Source of the DNA: Methylococcaceae bacterium
Lineage (GTDB): Bacteria > Pseudomonadota > Gammaproteobacteria > Methylococcales > Methylomonadaceae
Direction of reading: 5' to 3'
NCBI GenBank assembly: GCA_013138855.1
Contig: WTBX01000357.1
Span: forward strand, 1 to 15,222
DNA: 15,222 bases
Positions 1 through 8,856 of this stretch are shown piece after piece. Position numbers and translations under genes: made by a program. How positions within the stretch are numbered: position 1 is the stretch's first letter; the number at the start of each line of letters is the position of its first letter. The notes beneath the pieces were generated by a model. It saw only the letters and a program-made list of their open reading frames with translations. It was not told the DNA's origin and ran no database searches.

Positions 1-3000
1 GTAATATCACGCGTTTTACTAGACTCTTGAGGAATCCTTGCTAAAACGTCCCCGACCTTTACTTCTCCACCGTCTTTAATACCCGCAATTGCACCCGTAG
101 GTAAGAAATACTGCGCTGGCACTTCAGTTCCTGGAAGATTAATTCCATTACCTTCTGCATCAAGCAATTTCACCATCGGTCTTAATTCTTTACCCGCACT
201 ACCACGCTGCTTAGGATCAGTCACAACGCGTGAAGTTAACCCTGTCACCTCATCAGATTGTTCTTGTACGGTTATATTATCAACGAAATCGATAAGCTCA
301 ATAACCCCATCCACCTCGGTGATAACTGGATGCGTATGCGGATCCCAGTTAACAACGATGTCGCCCGCATTAATCTGACTACCCTCTTCAACGGATAAAA
401 CCGCACCATAAGGAATTTTATAACGCTCTCTTTCGCGGCCATATTCATCCATGACTCCGACTTCACCAGAACGAGATACCGCAACCAGATTTCCTTCTCT
501 GTTCTTAACGGTCTTCATATTTGTCAAACGAACAGTACCGCTACCTTTAACCTGAACGTTACTAATCGCCGCAGAACGCGATGCAGCTCCACCAATATGG
601 AAAGTACGCATCGTAAGCTGTGTACCAGGCTCACCGATTGATTGTGCCGCAATAACACCAACCGCCTCACCTTTATTAACAAGATGCCCGCGACCTAAAT
701 CACGACCATAACATTGCGCACAAATACCTTGACGGCTTTCACAGGTAATAATTGAACGAACAAGCACCTGATCAATACTATTTTCTTCTAAGACTGCAAC
801 CCAATGTTCATCTAATAAAGTACCGCCTTTAACAATAACATCATCAGAAGCTCCATCCATTACATCATGCACAACAACACGACCTAACACACGCTCAGCT
901 AATGATTCAACAACATCGCCACCTTCAATAATTGGGGTCATGGTTATACCATGAGAGGTTCCACAATCATCGTGCAAAATAACTAAATCTTGCGCGACAT
1001 CCACTAAACGACGCGTTAAATACCCTGAGTTCGCTGTTTTCAACGCGGTATCAGCAAGTCCTTTACGCGCTCCGTGAGTCGAAATAAAGTACTGCAATAC
1101 GTCCAAACCTTCTCTAAAGTTCGCCGTAATCGGTGTTTCGATAATCGAACCATCTGGTTTTGCCATCAAGCCACGCATTCCCGCAAGCTGACGAATCTGC
1201 GCCGCAGAACCCCTTGCACCAGACTCCGCCATCATAAAAATAGAGTTAAATGATTTTTGCTTAACAGTATTACCTTCAGCATCAATTACTTCATCTTCAC
1301 CCAGCGCGTCCATCATCACTTTTGCTACTTGGTCATTTGCGTGAGACCAAATATCAACAACCTTGTTATAGCGTTCGCCGTCAGTAACTAAACCAGAAGA
1401 GTATTGTTTTTGAATTTCGCTAACTTCAGCTTCAGCATTCTTAATAATATCTACTTTTTTCGCTGGAATTTCCATATCGTTGATACCGAAAGAAACCCCC
1501 GAACGTGTTGCGTATTTAAACCCTAAATACATTAACTGATCAGCTAGAACTACCGTATCTTTAATTCCTAAATAGCGATAAGAATAATTGATTAATTGAG
1601 ATATGTTCTTTTTAGTCATATCGACGTTAACAATCTCAAAAGGCATACCAACAGGAAGAATTTCCCAAATCAGCATTCTACCCACAGTCGTTTCTTTTCG
1701 AGTAGTAACGACTTCAACTTCTTCTGCCTCATTTTTCAAATGCTCGGTAACGCGAATTTGAATTTTACTTTGTAATTCAACCGCTTTAGCATCCAAGGCT
1801 TTATGAACCTCATTAACATTAGCGAAAATAGACCCATCACCTTTCGCATTCACTTTTTCACGACTAATATAATAAAGCCCTAATACCACATCCTGAGATG
1901 GATTAATGACTGGCTCACCATTTGCAGGTGACAAAATATTATTGGTCGCCATCATCAAAGTTCGAGATTCTAACTGCGCTTCGATTGATAATGGAATATG
2001 CACCGCCATTTGATCGCCGTCAAAGTCAGCGTTAAACGCGCTACAGACCAAAGGATGCAATTGAATCGCTTTACCTTCAATCAAGGTAGGTTCAAACGCT
2101 TGAATCCCTAATCTATGCAAAGTTGGCGCACGGTTTAATAAAATCGGATGCTCACGAATGACTTCTTCAAGAATATCCCAAACTTCCGCGCCTTCGCGCT
2201 CTACCATTTTTTTGGCAGCTTTAATCGTCGTGGCTAAACCACGTAATTGTAATTTACTGAAAATAAACGGCTTGAATAACTCCAACGCCATTTTTTTCGG
2301 CAGACCACATTGATGCAATTTCAAGGTAGGTCCGACCACAATTACCGAACGACCCGAGTAATCAACACGCTTACCTAATAGATTTTGACGGAAACGACCT
2401 TGTTTCCCTTTAATCATATCAGCAAGTGATTTTAAGGGTCTTCTGTTCGTGCCTGTAATTGCTCGTCCACGTCTGCCGTTATCTAATAAGGCATCAACAG
2501 ATTCTTGTAACATACGCTTTTCGTTGCGTACGATAATATCAGGCGCATTCAAATCTAACAAACGATTCAAACGGTTATTTCTATTAATAACGCGGCGATA
2601 TAAATCATTTAAGTCAGATGTCGCAAAACGACCACCATCCAGAGGCACTAAGGGACGCAACTCAGGCGGCAATACTGGCAATACCGTCATAATCATCCAC
2701 TCTGGATGGTTATTCGATGCCAATAAAGACTCAATGACTTTTAAGCGTTTTGAGAATTTCTTCGTTTTAGTTTCAGAGTTCGTTGCGTTAATTTCTTCAC
2801 GCAACATACTGACTTCTGCTTTAAGATCTATAGATTTTAATAAATCAAAAACCGCTTCCGCACCCATTTTGGCGACAAACTCATCACCATGCTCTTCAAC
2901 CGAGTCTAAATACTCATCATCAGTTAAAAGCTGACCACGCTCCAGCGTAGTCATACCAGGATCAAGCACCACAAAAGATTCAAAATATAGAACGCGTTCA

Positions 3001-3404
3001 ATGCTACGCAAAGTCATGTCTAGCAATAATGCGATTCTGGATGGTAACGATTTTAAAAACCAGATATGCGCCACAGGGCTAGCCAAGTCAATATGCCCCA
3101 TACGTTCACGACGTACTTTAGACAAGGTGACTTCTACACCACATTTTTCGCAGATTACGCCACGATGCTTTAAACGCTTATATTTTCCACACAAGCACTC
3201 ATAATCGCTGACAGGGCCAAAAATTTTGGCACAAAACAAACCATCACGCTCAGGCTTAAAGGTACGGTAGTTAATTGTTTCAGGTTTTTTAACCTCGCCA
3301 TACGACCACGAGCGAATCATATCGGGCGATGCTAAACCGATACGGATAGCGTCAAAGTCATCCGCATGACCTTGACGTTTTAAGAAATTCATTAAATCTT
3401 TCAA
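1..3404 (-). CDS. rpoC: DNA-directed RNA polymerase subunit beta' (C-terminal part missing at the window edge)
   Basis: This is the largest catalytic subunit of RNA polymerase. The visible 1134 codons run without interruption and match E. coli RpoC (1407 aa), so about 270 C-terminal residues lie outside the window. The first zinc site is C70, C72, C85 and C88. The Mg2+ motif NADFDGD has D460, D462 and D464. The second zinc site is C814, C888, C895 and C898, and the trigger loop contains M932 and H936; all carry E. coli numbering, so there is no net indel up to H936. The start is a TTG at 3404 giving MKDLMNFLKRQ, chosen because it matches the family N-terminus and has AGAGGA seven bases upstream. 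An ATG four codons further in would remove conserved residues. The gene follows rpoB by 67 bp and is surely cotranscribed with it. Identity is certain; only the non-ATG start is a judgement. Confidence 0.98.
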   Translation of the reverse strand, partial: MKDLMNFLKRQGHADDFDAIRIGLASPDMIRSWSYGEVKKPETINYRTFKPERDGLFCAKIFGPVSDYECLCGKYKRLKHRGVICEKCGVEVTLSKVRRERMGHIDLASPVAHIWFLKSLPSRIALLLDMTLRSIERVLYFESFVVLDPGMTTLERGQLLTDDEYLDSVEEHGDEFVAKMGAEAVFDLLKSIDLKAEVSMLREEINATNSETKTKKFSKRLKVIESLLASNNHPEWMIMTVLPVLPPELRPLVPLDGGRFATSDLNDLYRRVINRNNRLNRLLDLNAPDIIVRNEKRMLQESVDALLDNGRRGRAITGTNRRPLKSLADMIKGKQGRFRQNLLGKRVDYSGRSVIVVGPTLKLHQCGLPKKMALELFKPFIFSKLQLRGLATTIKAAKKMVEREGAEVWDILEEVIREHPILLNRAPTLHRLGIQAFEPTLIEGKAIQLHPLVCSAFNADFDGDQMAVHIPLSIEAQLESRTLMMATNNILSPANGEPVINPSQDVVLGLYYISREKVNAKGDGSIFANVNEVHKALDAKAVELQSKIQIRVTEHLKNEAEEVEVVTTRKETTVGRMLIWEILPVGMPFEIVNVDMTKKNISQLINYSYRYLGIKDTVVLADQLMYLGFKYATRSGVSFGINDMEIPAKKVDIIKNAEAEVSEIQKQYSSGLVTDGERYNKVVDIWSHANDQVAKVMMDALGEDEVIDAEGNTVKQKSFNSIFMMAESGARGSAAQIRQLAGMRGLMAKPDGSIIETPITANFREGLDVLQYFISTHGARKGLADTALKTANSGYLTRRLVDVAQDLVILHDDCGTSHGITMTPIIEGGDVVESLAERVLGRVVVHDVMDGASDDVIVKGGTLLDEHWVAVLEENSIDQVLVRSIITCESRQGICAQCYGRDLGRGHLVNKGEAVGVIAAQSIGEPGTQLTMRTFHIGGAASRSAAISNVQVKGSGTVRLTNMKTVKNREGNLVAVSRSGEVGVMDEYGRERERYKIPYGAVLSVEEGSQINAGDIVVNWDPHTHPVITEVDGVIELIDFVDNITVQEQSDEVTGLTSRVVTDPKQRGSAGKELRPMVKLLDAEGNGINLPGTEVPAQYFLPTGAIAGIKDGGEVKVGDVLARIPQESSKTRDI

Positions 3405-3411
3405 GAGCTTG

Positions 3412-3417
3412 TCCTCT
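3412..3417 (-). promoter_or_regulatory. Shine-Dalgarno site that fixes the rpoC TTG start
   Basis: AGAGGA on the minus strand lies seven bases before the TTG at 3404. There is no comparable site before the in-frame ATG at 3392. In the same rpoB-rpoC gap a small hairpin (TCTGAT, loop AGCG, ATCAGA; 3427-3442) sits just upstream and may be an mRNA processing or stability element. Confidence 0.7.
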
Positions 3418-3471
3418 TTAATTATCTCTGATAGCGATCAGAACAGGGGGAATACAAATATTATGTTAAAG

Positions 3472-6400
3472 CTAAGATTGATCTTGCTCTAATTCAATAT
3501 TGACCCCTAACGAGCGTATTTCTTTAATCAATACATTAAATGATTCAGGCATACCTGCTTCCATTGTATGATTACCGTCCACAATATTTTTATACATGCG
3601 TGTTCTACCTATGACATCATCCGATTTCACAGTCAACATCTCCTGTAGCGTATAAGCTGCGCCATAAGCCTCTAATGCCCAGACTTCCATTTCTCCGAAA
3701 CGCTGCCCACCGAACTGTGCTTTACCACCCAATGGTTGTTGCGTCACCAGACTATAAGGGCCTGTCGAACGCGCGTGCATTTTGTCATCAACTAAATGGT
3801 TTAGTTTTAGCATGTACATATAACCAACGGTTACTTTACGCTCAAACGCTTCACCTGTTAAACCATCATATAAGGTAGTTTGCCCACTTTCAGGCAAGTC
3901 AGCTAAACGTAACATGCTACGAATTTCTTCCTCTGTCGCGCCATCAAATACTGGAGTTGCCATCGGTACACCAGCAACTAAGTTTTCAGCCATTTCCAAA
4001 ATTGCAGTATCAGAAAAAGAATCCAAATCTTCTTTACGACCACTACTATTATAAATTTTGTCTAAAAAACCGCGAATAATGGTAACTTTTTCTTGTTCCT
4101 GCTCATGCTTTTCAGCCAACATTTTACCAATTTTTACGCCTAAGCCTTTAGCAGCCCAACCTAAATGCGTTTCCAGTACCTGCCCGACATTCATCCGTGA
4201 CGGTACACCTAATGGATTCAATAAAATATCAACTGGATTGCCATCAGCGGTATAAGGCATATCTTCAATCGGTACGATTTGTGAGATAACCCCTTTATTA
4301 CCATGACGACCCGCCATTTTATCACCGGGTTGAATGCGTTTTTTAACCGCTAAATAAACTTTAACCATTTTCAACACACCGGGTGCTAAATCATCACCCA
4401 TAGTGATTTTTTGACGTTTAGTTTCAAACTTACTGTCAAATTCTTTACGCTGTTGCTCAACTTGTGAAACCACTTTTTCTAGCTGCAAGTTCACATCTTC
4501 ATCATCAACTTTAATTTCCAGCCATTGAGAATGACGTAAAGCATCCAGATAAGCTTTCGTTACAGGTGCTGATATTTGTGCTTTACCAGGCCCTGAAAGT
4601 AAAACTTTACCTTCCAATAACTCAGCAACACGCGCATAAATATCTTCTTCGACGATTTTTAATTGATCGTCTAAATCTTTACGGTAACGTTTGGTTTCCG
4701 CATCTTCGATTTCCAAAGCACGTGTATCTTTCTTAACACCATCACGGGTAAAGACTTGTACATCAATAACGGTACCACGCACACTACCAGGAACTCTTAA
4801 AGAAGTATCTTTAACATCCGCTGCTTTTTCGCCGAAAATAGCTCTTAATAATTTTTCTTCTGGTGTTAATTGGGTTTCACCTTTAGGGGTCACTTTACCC
4901 ACCAAAATATCGCCACCTTTAACTTCAGCACCCACATAAACAATGCCCGACTCATCTAATTTAGATAAGGCTTCTTCACTTACGTTTGGAATATCGGCAG
5001 TAATTTCTTCTGGGCTGTGTTTGGTATCACGCGCAACACAGGTTTTTTCTTCGATATGAATCGTAGTGAAACGGTCTTCTTTGACCACTCTTTCAGAAAC
5101 TAAAATAGAATCCTCAAAGTTATAACCATTCCAAGGCATGAACGCGATCAACATATTTTGACCTAGGGCTAATTCACCTATGTCAGTCGAAGGTCCATCA
5201 GCAAGAATATCGCCACTATTAACCGTATCACCGGGTCTAACCAATGGTTTTTGGTTAATACAGGTATTTTGATTTGAACGGGTGTATTTAATCAGGTTAT
5301 AAATATCAACCCCTGGTACACCTTCGATGGTTTCGTCATTATAGACACGCACCACCACTCTAGCCGCATCCACTGCTTCAATAATACCACCACGCGTTGC
5401 AACGACCGTTACGCCTGAATCTTTAGCAACAACACGTTCCATACCTGTTCCTACTAAAGGCTTCTCAGCTATTAACGTAGGGACGGCTTGACGTTGCATG
5501 TTCGAACCCATTAAGGCACGGTTCGCATCATCATGCTCTAAGAAAGGAATAATAGAAGCCGCTACCGAAACAATCTGCTTGGATGATACATCCATATATT
5601 GCACATCTTCCGAAGAAGCGAGTGTGAACTCATCTTTATGACGACAAGACACTAAACCTTCAACTAACTTGCCATTGTCATCAGCAGCAACACTGGCTTG
5701 CGCAATAACAAACTCACCTTCTTCAATCGCCGATAAATAATCAACTTGCTCAGTCAGATGACCATCCACGACTTTACGATAAGGTGTTTCTAAAAATCCG
5801 TAAGAATTAGTACGCGCATAAACAGACAAAGAGTTAATCAAACCAATGTTTGGCCCCTCTGGCGTTTCAATGGGACAAACACGACCATAATGCGTGGTAT
5901 GTACGTCACGAACCTCAAAGCCCGCACGTTCTCTCGCTAAACCACCCGGCCCTAAGGCTGATACACGACGTTTATGAGTAACCTGTGATAATGGGTTATT
6001 TTGATCCATAAACTGCGATAACTGGCTAGAACCAAAAAATTCTTTAACCGCCGCAGAAACAGGTTTCGCATTGATGATTTCCTGAGGCATATAGCCTTCA
6101 GAATCTGCCAAAGTCAAACGTTCTTTAACCGCACGTTCAACACGCACTAAACCAACGCGGAATTGATTTTCAATCATTTCACCAACAGAACGCACACGTC
6201 TGTTACCTAAATGGTCAATATCATCAACAACACCATTACCATTACGAATATTAATCAACTCTTTCAAGACATCAATAATATCTTCTTTACTTAATGTCCC
6301 CTCGCCTTCCGTCTCTTCACGACCTAAGCGACGGTTAAACTTCATACGACCAACGGCTGATAAGTCATAACGATCTGATGTGAAAAACAAATTTTCAAAC

Positions 6401-7569
6401 AGATTTTCAGCAGACTCTTTAGTCGGTGGCTCACCAGGACGCATCATGCGATAGATTTCAACTAACGCCTCTAAGCGATTAGTCGTAACATCCAAGCGCA
6501 TCGCATTAGAGATATAAGGCCCTCTATCCAAATCATTGACATACAAAGTGTTTATTTCAGAAACCCCAGCCTCAATGAGTCTTTCGACCATTTCTTCTGT
6601 CAATTCATCATTAACATTCGCTAATAATTCACCACTGTCAGTATCGACAATGTTATGCCCTAGGATTTTTCCATATAAATATTCTTTAGGGACTTCAATC
6701 GTAGCTAGCTCAGATTTTGTCATCTGACGCACATGCTTGGCCGTAATTCTACGCCCTTCTTCAATTAAGACTTTATCGCCATCTTTAATGTCAAACGCCG
6801 CCATTTCGCCGCGTAATCTTTCAGGGATAACATTCAATTCACATTTATCCGCACCTAGCTTGAACGTATTCGTTTCGAAGAAAATCTTAATCATTTCTTC
6901 GTTTCCATAATTCAACGCTCTTAATAAAATCGTCGCTGGGATTTTACGTCGTCTATCAATACGCACATAAACCGCGTCTTTATGGTCAAATTCAAAATCT
7001 AACCAAGAACCACGATAAGGAATAACTCGCGCATTGAATAATAATTTTCCTGATGAATGTGTTTTACCTTTATCATGGTCAAAAAACACACCTGGAGAAC
7101 GATGTAATTGCGATACAATTACTCGCTCAGTCCCATTGATGACAAATGTTCCGTTACCTGTCATTAGGGGAAGCTCGCCCATATAGACTTCCTGCTCGCG
7201 AATATCTTTAACGACTTTCGCATTAACAGAGGCTTCTTTATCGTAAATCACCAATCTAACCAATACTTTTAACGGTGCAGCAAAGGTTGCTCCACGCTGT
7301 TGACATTCTTTCACATCAAAAGTCGGCTCTCCTAAACGATATTTCACATATTCCAGCACTGCATAGCCTGAGTGGCTGACTATAGGAAATACACTAGAAA
7401 ATGCTGCATGCAACCCAACATCATCACGTTTTTCAGGTTTTACGCCTGATTGCAAGAAACTTGCATAAGAATCAATTTGTGTCGCTAGCAAATAAGGAAC
7501 ATCAAGTACTTCAATACTTTTTCCAAAATTGTTACGGATACGCTTTTTTTCGGTAAAAGAATAGGCCAT
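3472..7569 (-). CDS. rpoB: DNA-directed RNA polymerase subunit beta
   Basis: The 1365-residue beta subunit forms the active-site cleft of RNA polymerase with RpoC. It aligns with E. coli RpoB (1342 aa) along its whole length, including SQFMDQNNPLS, KMAGRHGNKGVIS and the C-terminal GGKAQFGGQRFGEMEVWALE. The rifampicin pocket carries Q519, D522, H532 and S537, equivalent to E. coli Q513, D516, H526 and S531, so the common resistance changes are absent. The extra length lies partly in the late lineage-specific region around residues 980-1060, which is divergent and charged. The reading frame opens upstream at a TTG (7593), but I place the start at the ATG at 7569 (MAYSFTEKKRIR). That matches the family N-terminus and has GGAAG four bases upstream. 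The stop is TAG. It is preceded by attenuator-like hairpins and followed by rpoC. Confidence 0.98.
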   Translation of the reverse strand: MAYSFTEKKRIRNNFGKSIEVLDVPYLLATQIDSYASFLQSGVKPEKRDDVGLHAAFSSVFPIVSHSGYAVLEYVKYRLGEPTFDVKECQQRGATFAAPLKVLVRLVIYDKEASVNAKVVKDIREQEVYMGELPLMTGNGTFVINGTERVIVSQLHRSPGVFFDHDKGKTHSSGKLLFNARVIPYRGSWLDFEFDHKDAVYVRIDRRRKIPATILLRALNYGNEEMIKIFFETNTFKLGADKCELNVIPERLRGEMAAFDIKDGDKVLIEEGRRITAKHVRQMTKSELATIEVPKEYLYGKILGHNIVDTDSGELLANVNDELTEEMVERLIEAGVSEINTLYVNDLDRGPYISNAMRLDVTTNRLEALVEIYRMMRPGEPPTKESAENLFENLFFTSDRYDLSAVGRMKFNRRLGREETEGEGTLSKEDIIDVLKELINIRNGNGVVDDIDHLGNRRVRSVGEMIENQFRVGLVRVERAVKERLTLADSEGYMPQEIINAKPVSAAVKEFFGSSQLSQFMDQNNPLSQVTHKRRVSALGPGGLARERAGFEVRDVHTTHYGRVCPIETPEGPNIGLINSLSVYARTNSYGFLETPYRKVVDGHLTEQVDYLSAIEEGEFVIAQASVAADDNGKLVEGLVSCRHKDEFTLASSEDVQYMDVSSKQIVSVAASIIPFLEHDDANRALMGSNMQRQAVPTLIAEKPLVGTGMERVVAKDSGVTVVATRGGIIEAVDAARVVVRVYNDETIEGVPGVDIYNLIKYTRSNQNTCINQKPLVRPGDTVNSGDILADGPSTDIGELALGQNMLIAFMPWNGYNFEDSILVSERVVKEDRFTTIHIEEKTCVARDTKHSPEEITADIPNVSEEALSKLDESGIVYVGAEVKGGDILVGKVTPKGETQLTPEEKLLRAIFGEKAADVKDTSLRVPGSVRGTVIDVQVFTRDGVKKDTRALEIEDAETKRYRKDLDDQLKIVEEDIYARVAELLEGKVLLSGPGKAQISAPVTKAYLDALRHSQWLEIKVDDEDVNLQLEKVVSQVEQQRKEFDSKFETKRQKITMGDDLAPGVLKMVKVYLAVKKRIQPGDKMAGRHGNKGVISQIVPIEDMPYTADGNPVDILLNPLGVPSRMNVGQVLETHLGWAAKGLGVKIGKMLAEKHEQEQEKVTIIRGFLDKIYNSSGRKEDLDSFSDTAILEMAENLVAGVPMATPVFDGATEEEIRSMLRLADLPESGQTTLYDGLTGEAFERKVTVGYMYMLKLNHLVDDKMHARSTGPYSLVTQQPLGGKAQFGGQRFGEMEVWALEAYGAAYTLQEMLTVKSDDVIGRTRMYKNIVDGNHTMEAGMPESFNVLIKEIRSLGVNIELEQDQS

Positions 7570-7603
7570 ATTGCTTCCATACCTTTTCGTCAAGGGTGAT
7601 TAC

Positions 7604-7622
7604 TACTGTTTTACAAACAGTA
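7604..7622 (-). other. Hairpin just upstream of the rpoB ribosome binding site
   Basis: This is a perfect 8-bp inverted repeat, TACTGTTT with AAACAGTA, around a 3-base loop. It lies between the GC-rich attenuator-like hairpin and the rpoB start. In E. coli the same gap carries an RNase III processing structure; a processing or translation-control role here is inference by position. Confidence 0.5.
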
Positions 7623-7625
7623 AAA

Positions 7626-7650
7626 GGCCGGCGACAAAAAGCCACCAGCC
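7626..7650 (-). terminator. Attenuator-like hairpin between rplL and rpoB
   Basis: In the minus-strand transcript GGCUGGUGGC pairs with GUCGCCGGCC (10 bp, three of them G-U) around a UUUUU loop, and UUUUA follows at once. This is the geometry of a partial intrinsic terminator. In E. coli an attenuator between rplL and rpoB lowers polymerase subunit synthesis relative to ribosomal protein synthesis. A second, weaker hairpin (GGGTTT with AAACCC, 7660-7676) lies directly upstream. Since rpoB has no visible promoter of its own, termination must be incomplete. Confidence 0.65.
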
Positions 7651-7692
7651 CTACTTAGCGGGTTTATAAAAAACCCAAATTTTAAGTCGAAA

Positions 7693-8067
7693 TTATTTAA
7701 TTTCGACTGCTGCACCTGCTTCTTCAAGCGTCTTTTTAACTTCTTCTGCTTCGTCTTTAGTAACAGCTTCTTTAATAGGTGTTGGTGCGCCTTCAACAGC
7801 CGCTTTAGCTTCTTTCAAGCCTAAGCCAGTAATAGCACGAACGGCTTTAATAACAGAAACTTTGTTAGCACCGAAAGAAGTCATTACAACATCAAATTCA
7901 GTTTGTTCTGCTGCTGCCGCACCTGCATCACCTGCTGGAGCTGCAACGGCAACTGCTGCCGCTGCTGATACGCCAAATTTTTCTTCCATTGCTGAAATTA
8001 AATCAACAACTTCCATGACAGTCAGGTTTGAGATCGCTTCCAAGATTTCTTCTTGTGAAAGTGCCAT
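7693..8067 (-). CDS. rplL: 50S ribosomal protein L7/L12
   Basis: This is a 124-residue stalk protein, the usual length for the family; multiple dimers bind L10 and recruit translation GTPases. Residues 1-35 form the dimerisation domain (MALSQEEILEAI, then MEVVDLISAMEEKFGV). Residues 36-54 are an Ala/Gly-rich flexible hinge. Residues from about 56 form the factor-binding domain with FGANKVSVIKAVRAITGLGL and KEAKAAVEGAP, ending in AAVEIK. The ATG at 8067 has AGAGGA seven bases upstream. It follows rplJ by 49 bp with no terminator between them, so L10 and L12 are made from one mRNA under the L10 leader. Identity is not in doubt. Confidence 0.98.
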   Translation of the reverse strand: MALSQEEILEAISNLTVMEVVDLISAMEEKFGVSAAAAVAVAAPAGDAGAAAAEQTEFDVVMTSFGANKVSVIKAVRAITGLGLKEAKAAVEGAPTPIKEAVTKDEAEEVKKTLEEAGAAVEIK

Positions 8068-8116
8068 TTTGTATTCCTCTAATATAAATAGGTTTTAACT
8101 GGTTAAAAAAAACAGC

Positions 8117-8644
8117 TTATGCTGCTTCTTTTTGGTCTTTAATTGCCGCAATAGTGCGAACCATCTTCGCGTTTGGCTCTACCAAAGTACGAACAAATTT
8201 CTCAACAGGTGCTTTCATAACCGACATCAACATACTAATAGATTGATCGTAAGTTGGTAAGCTAGCCAGTTTCTTCAATTCAGATCCATCATAGGCTTGT
8301 CCGCCTATAGATACGACCTTAGTGATTAATTTGTCATTTTCTTTAGCAAAATCACTGATTAAACGTCCTGCGCAACCTGGATCTTCCATTGAAAACGCAA
8401 GAATAAGAGGCCCTACAAGGCTATCTTGCATACATTCAAAGTCAGTTCCAGCAATAGCACGCTTTGCCAGTGTATTTTTAACCACACGCAGATAAACGCC
8501 TGTCTCTCTCGCAGTTCTACGTAATACTGTTAATTCAGAATCCGTAATTCCACGATATTCTGCTGCAACAGCAGAATGAGCTTGAGCGGCGATGGCAGCA
8601 ACTTCTTCGACGACGGCTTTTTTGTCATCTAATCTTAATGCCAC
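8117..8644 (-). CDS. rplJ: 50S ribosomal protein L10
   Basis: L10 anchors L7/L12 dimers to 23S rRNA at the stalk base and, in complex with L12, represses its own mRNA. The product is 175 residues, about ten longer than the E. coli protein; the extra residues lie near PVEKFVRTLVEPNAK in the C-terminal part. Conserved segments are YRGIT, the GVYLRVVKNTL block (about residues 49-59), the FECMQDSLVGPLI block and LASLPTYDQSI. The start is GTG at 8644, giving MALRLDDKK, with GGAG six bases upstream. The nearby ATG one base off is out of frame. Two hairpins and the conserved L10 leader precede it. The C-terminal helices that bind L12 end in KDQKEAA, very like E. coli. Confidence 0.97.
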   Translation of the reverse strand: MALRLDDKKAVVEEVAAIAAQAHSAVAAEYRGITDSELTVLRRTARETGVYLRVVKNTLAKRAIAGTDFECMQDSLVGPLILAFSMEDPGCAGRLISDFAKENDKLITKVVSIGGQAYDGSELKKLASLPTYDQSISMLMSVMKAPVEKFVRTLVEPNAKMVRTIAAIKDQKEAA

Positions 8645-8661
8645 ATCTATCTCCGATAATG

Positions 8662-8679
8662 TTCTAAGTTACCTTAGAA
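8662..8679 (-). other. Perfect hairpin just before the rplJ ribosome binding site
   Basis: TTCTAAG and CTTAGAA form a perfect 7-bp stem with a TTAC loop. It ends about eight bases upstream of the rplJ GGAG. It could take part in masking or exposing the start site when L10-L12 binds the leader, but that role is inferred from position. Confidence 0.5.
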
Positions 8680-8689
8680 TTAATAAAGC

Positions 8690-8706
8690 GCATTCATCAT
8701 GAATGC
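8690..8706 (-). other. Second hairpin in the rplJ leader
   Basis: GCATTCA and TGAATGC form a perfect 7-bp stem with a 3-base loop, 11 bases upstream of the first hairpin in the transcript. Together they form the downstream arm of the rplJ leader. The pair is visible directly; the function is not. Confidence 0.5.
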
Positions 8707-8740
8707 TCCACGGTCCCTCTCACCAGTTACTCCAGTTAAA

Positions 8741-8842
8741 GCTTCCGTCTGCGCAGGAAATTAAGCAATTGTTAAATCCTATAGAATAGTTGAAACAACT
8801 GCACCTACGGTCTTCGACGATTGCCGAAAAAAATCGACAACC
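8741..8842 (-). promoter_or_regulatory. L10 (rplJL) ribosomal protein leader
   Basis: The transcript between rplA and rplJ carries the conserved core of the L10 leader: AGACCGUAGGUGC (8801-8813), CUUAAUUUCCUGCGCAGACG (8742-8761) and the closing stem CGUAGG with CCUGCG (8804-8809 with 8752-8757). Inside is a small hairpin, AGTTG with CAACT (8788-8800). At the 5' side is a 7-bp stem UUGUCGA with UCGGCAA (8821-8840) with a U6 loop. In E. coli the L10-L12 complex binds this leader and represses rplJ and rplL translation. The sequence match to the family core is strong, so I expect the same feedback here. Confidence 0.85.
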
Positions 8843-8856
8843 CAAAGTTTGTTATA

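Noticed and set aside
2449..2934. 161-codon open frame on the plus strand inside rpoC
   Set aside because: It is antisense to highly conserved rpoC coding sequence and its translation resembles no known protein to me.
7570..7593. Eight-residue upstream extension of RpoB from a TTG codon
   Set aside because: The family starts at MAYSFTEKK, and the ATG at 7569 has its own ribosome binding site within the extension.
7611..7796. Short lysine-rich open frame on the minus strand overlapping the end of rplL
   Set aside because: It lies in another frame of rplL and runs into the attenuator hairpins; low complexity and no ribosome binding site support.
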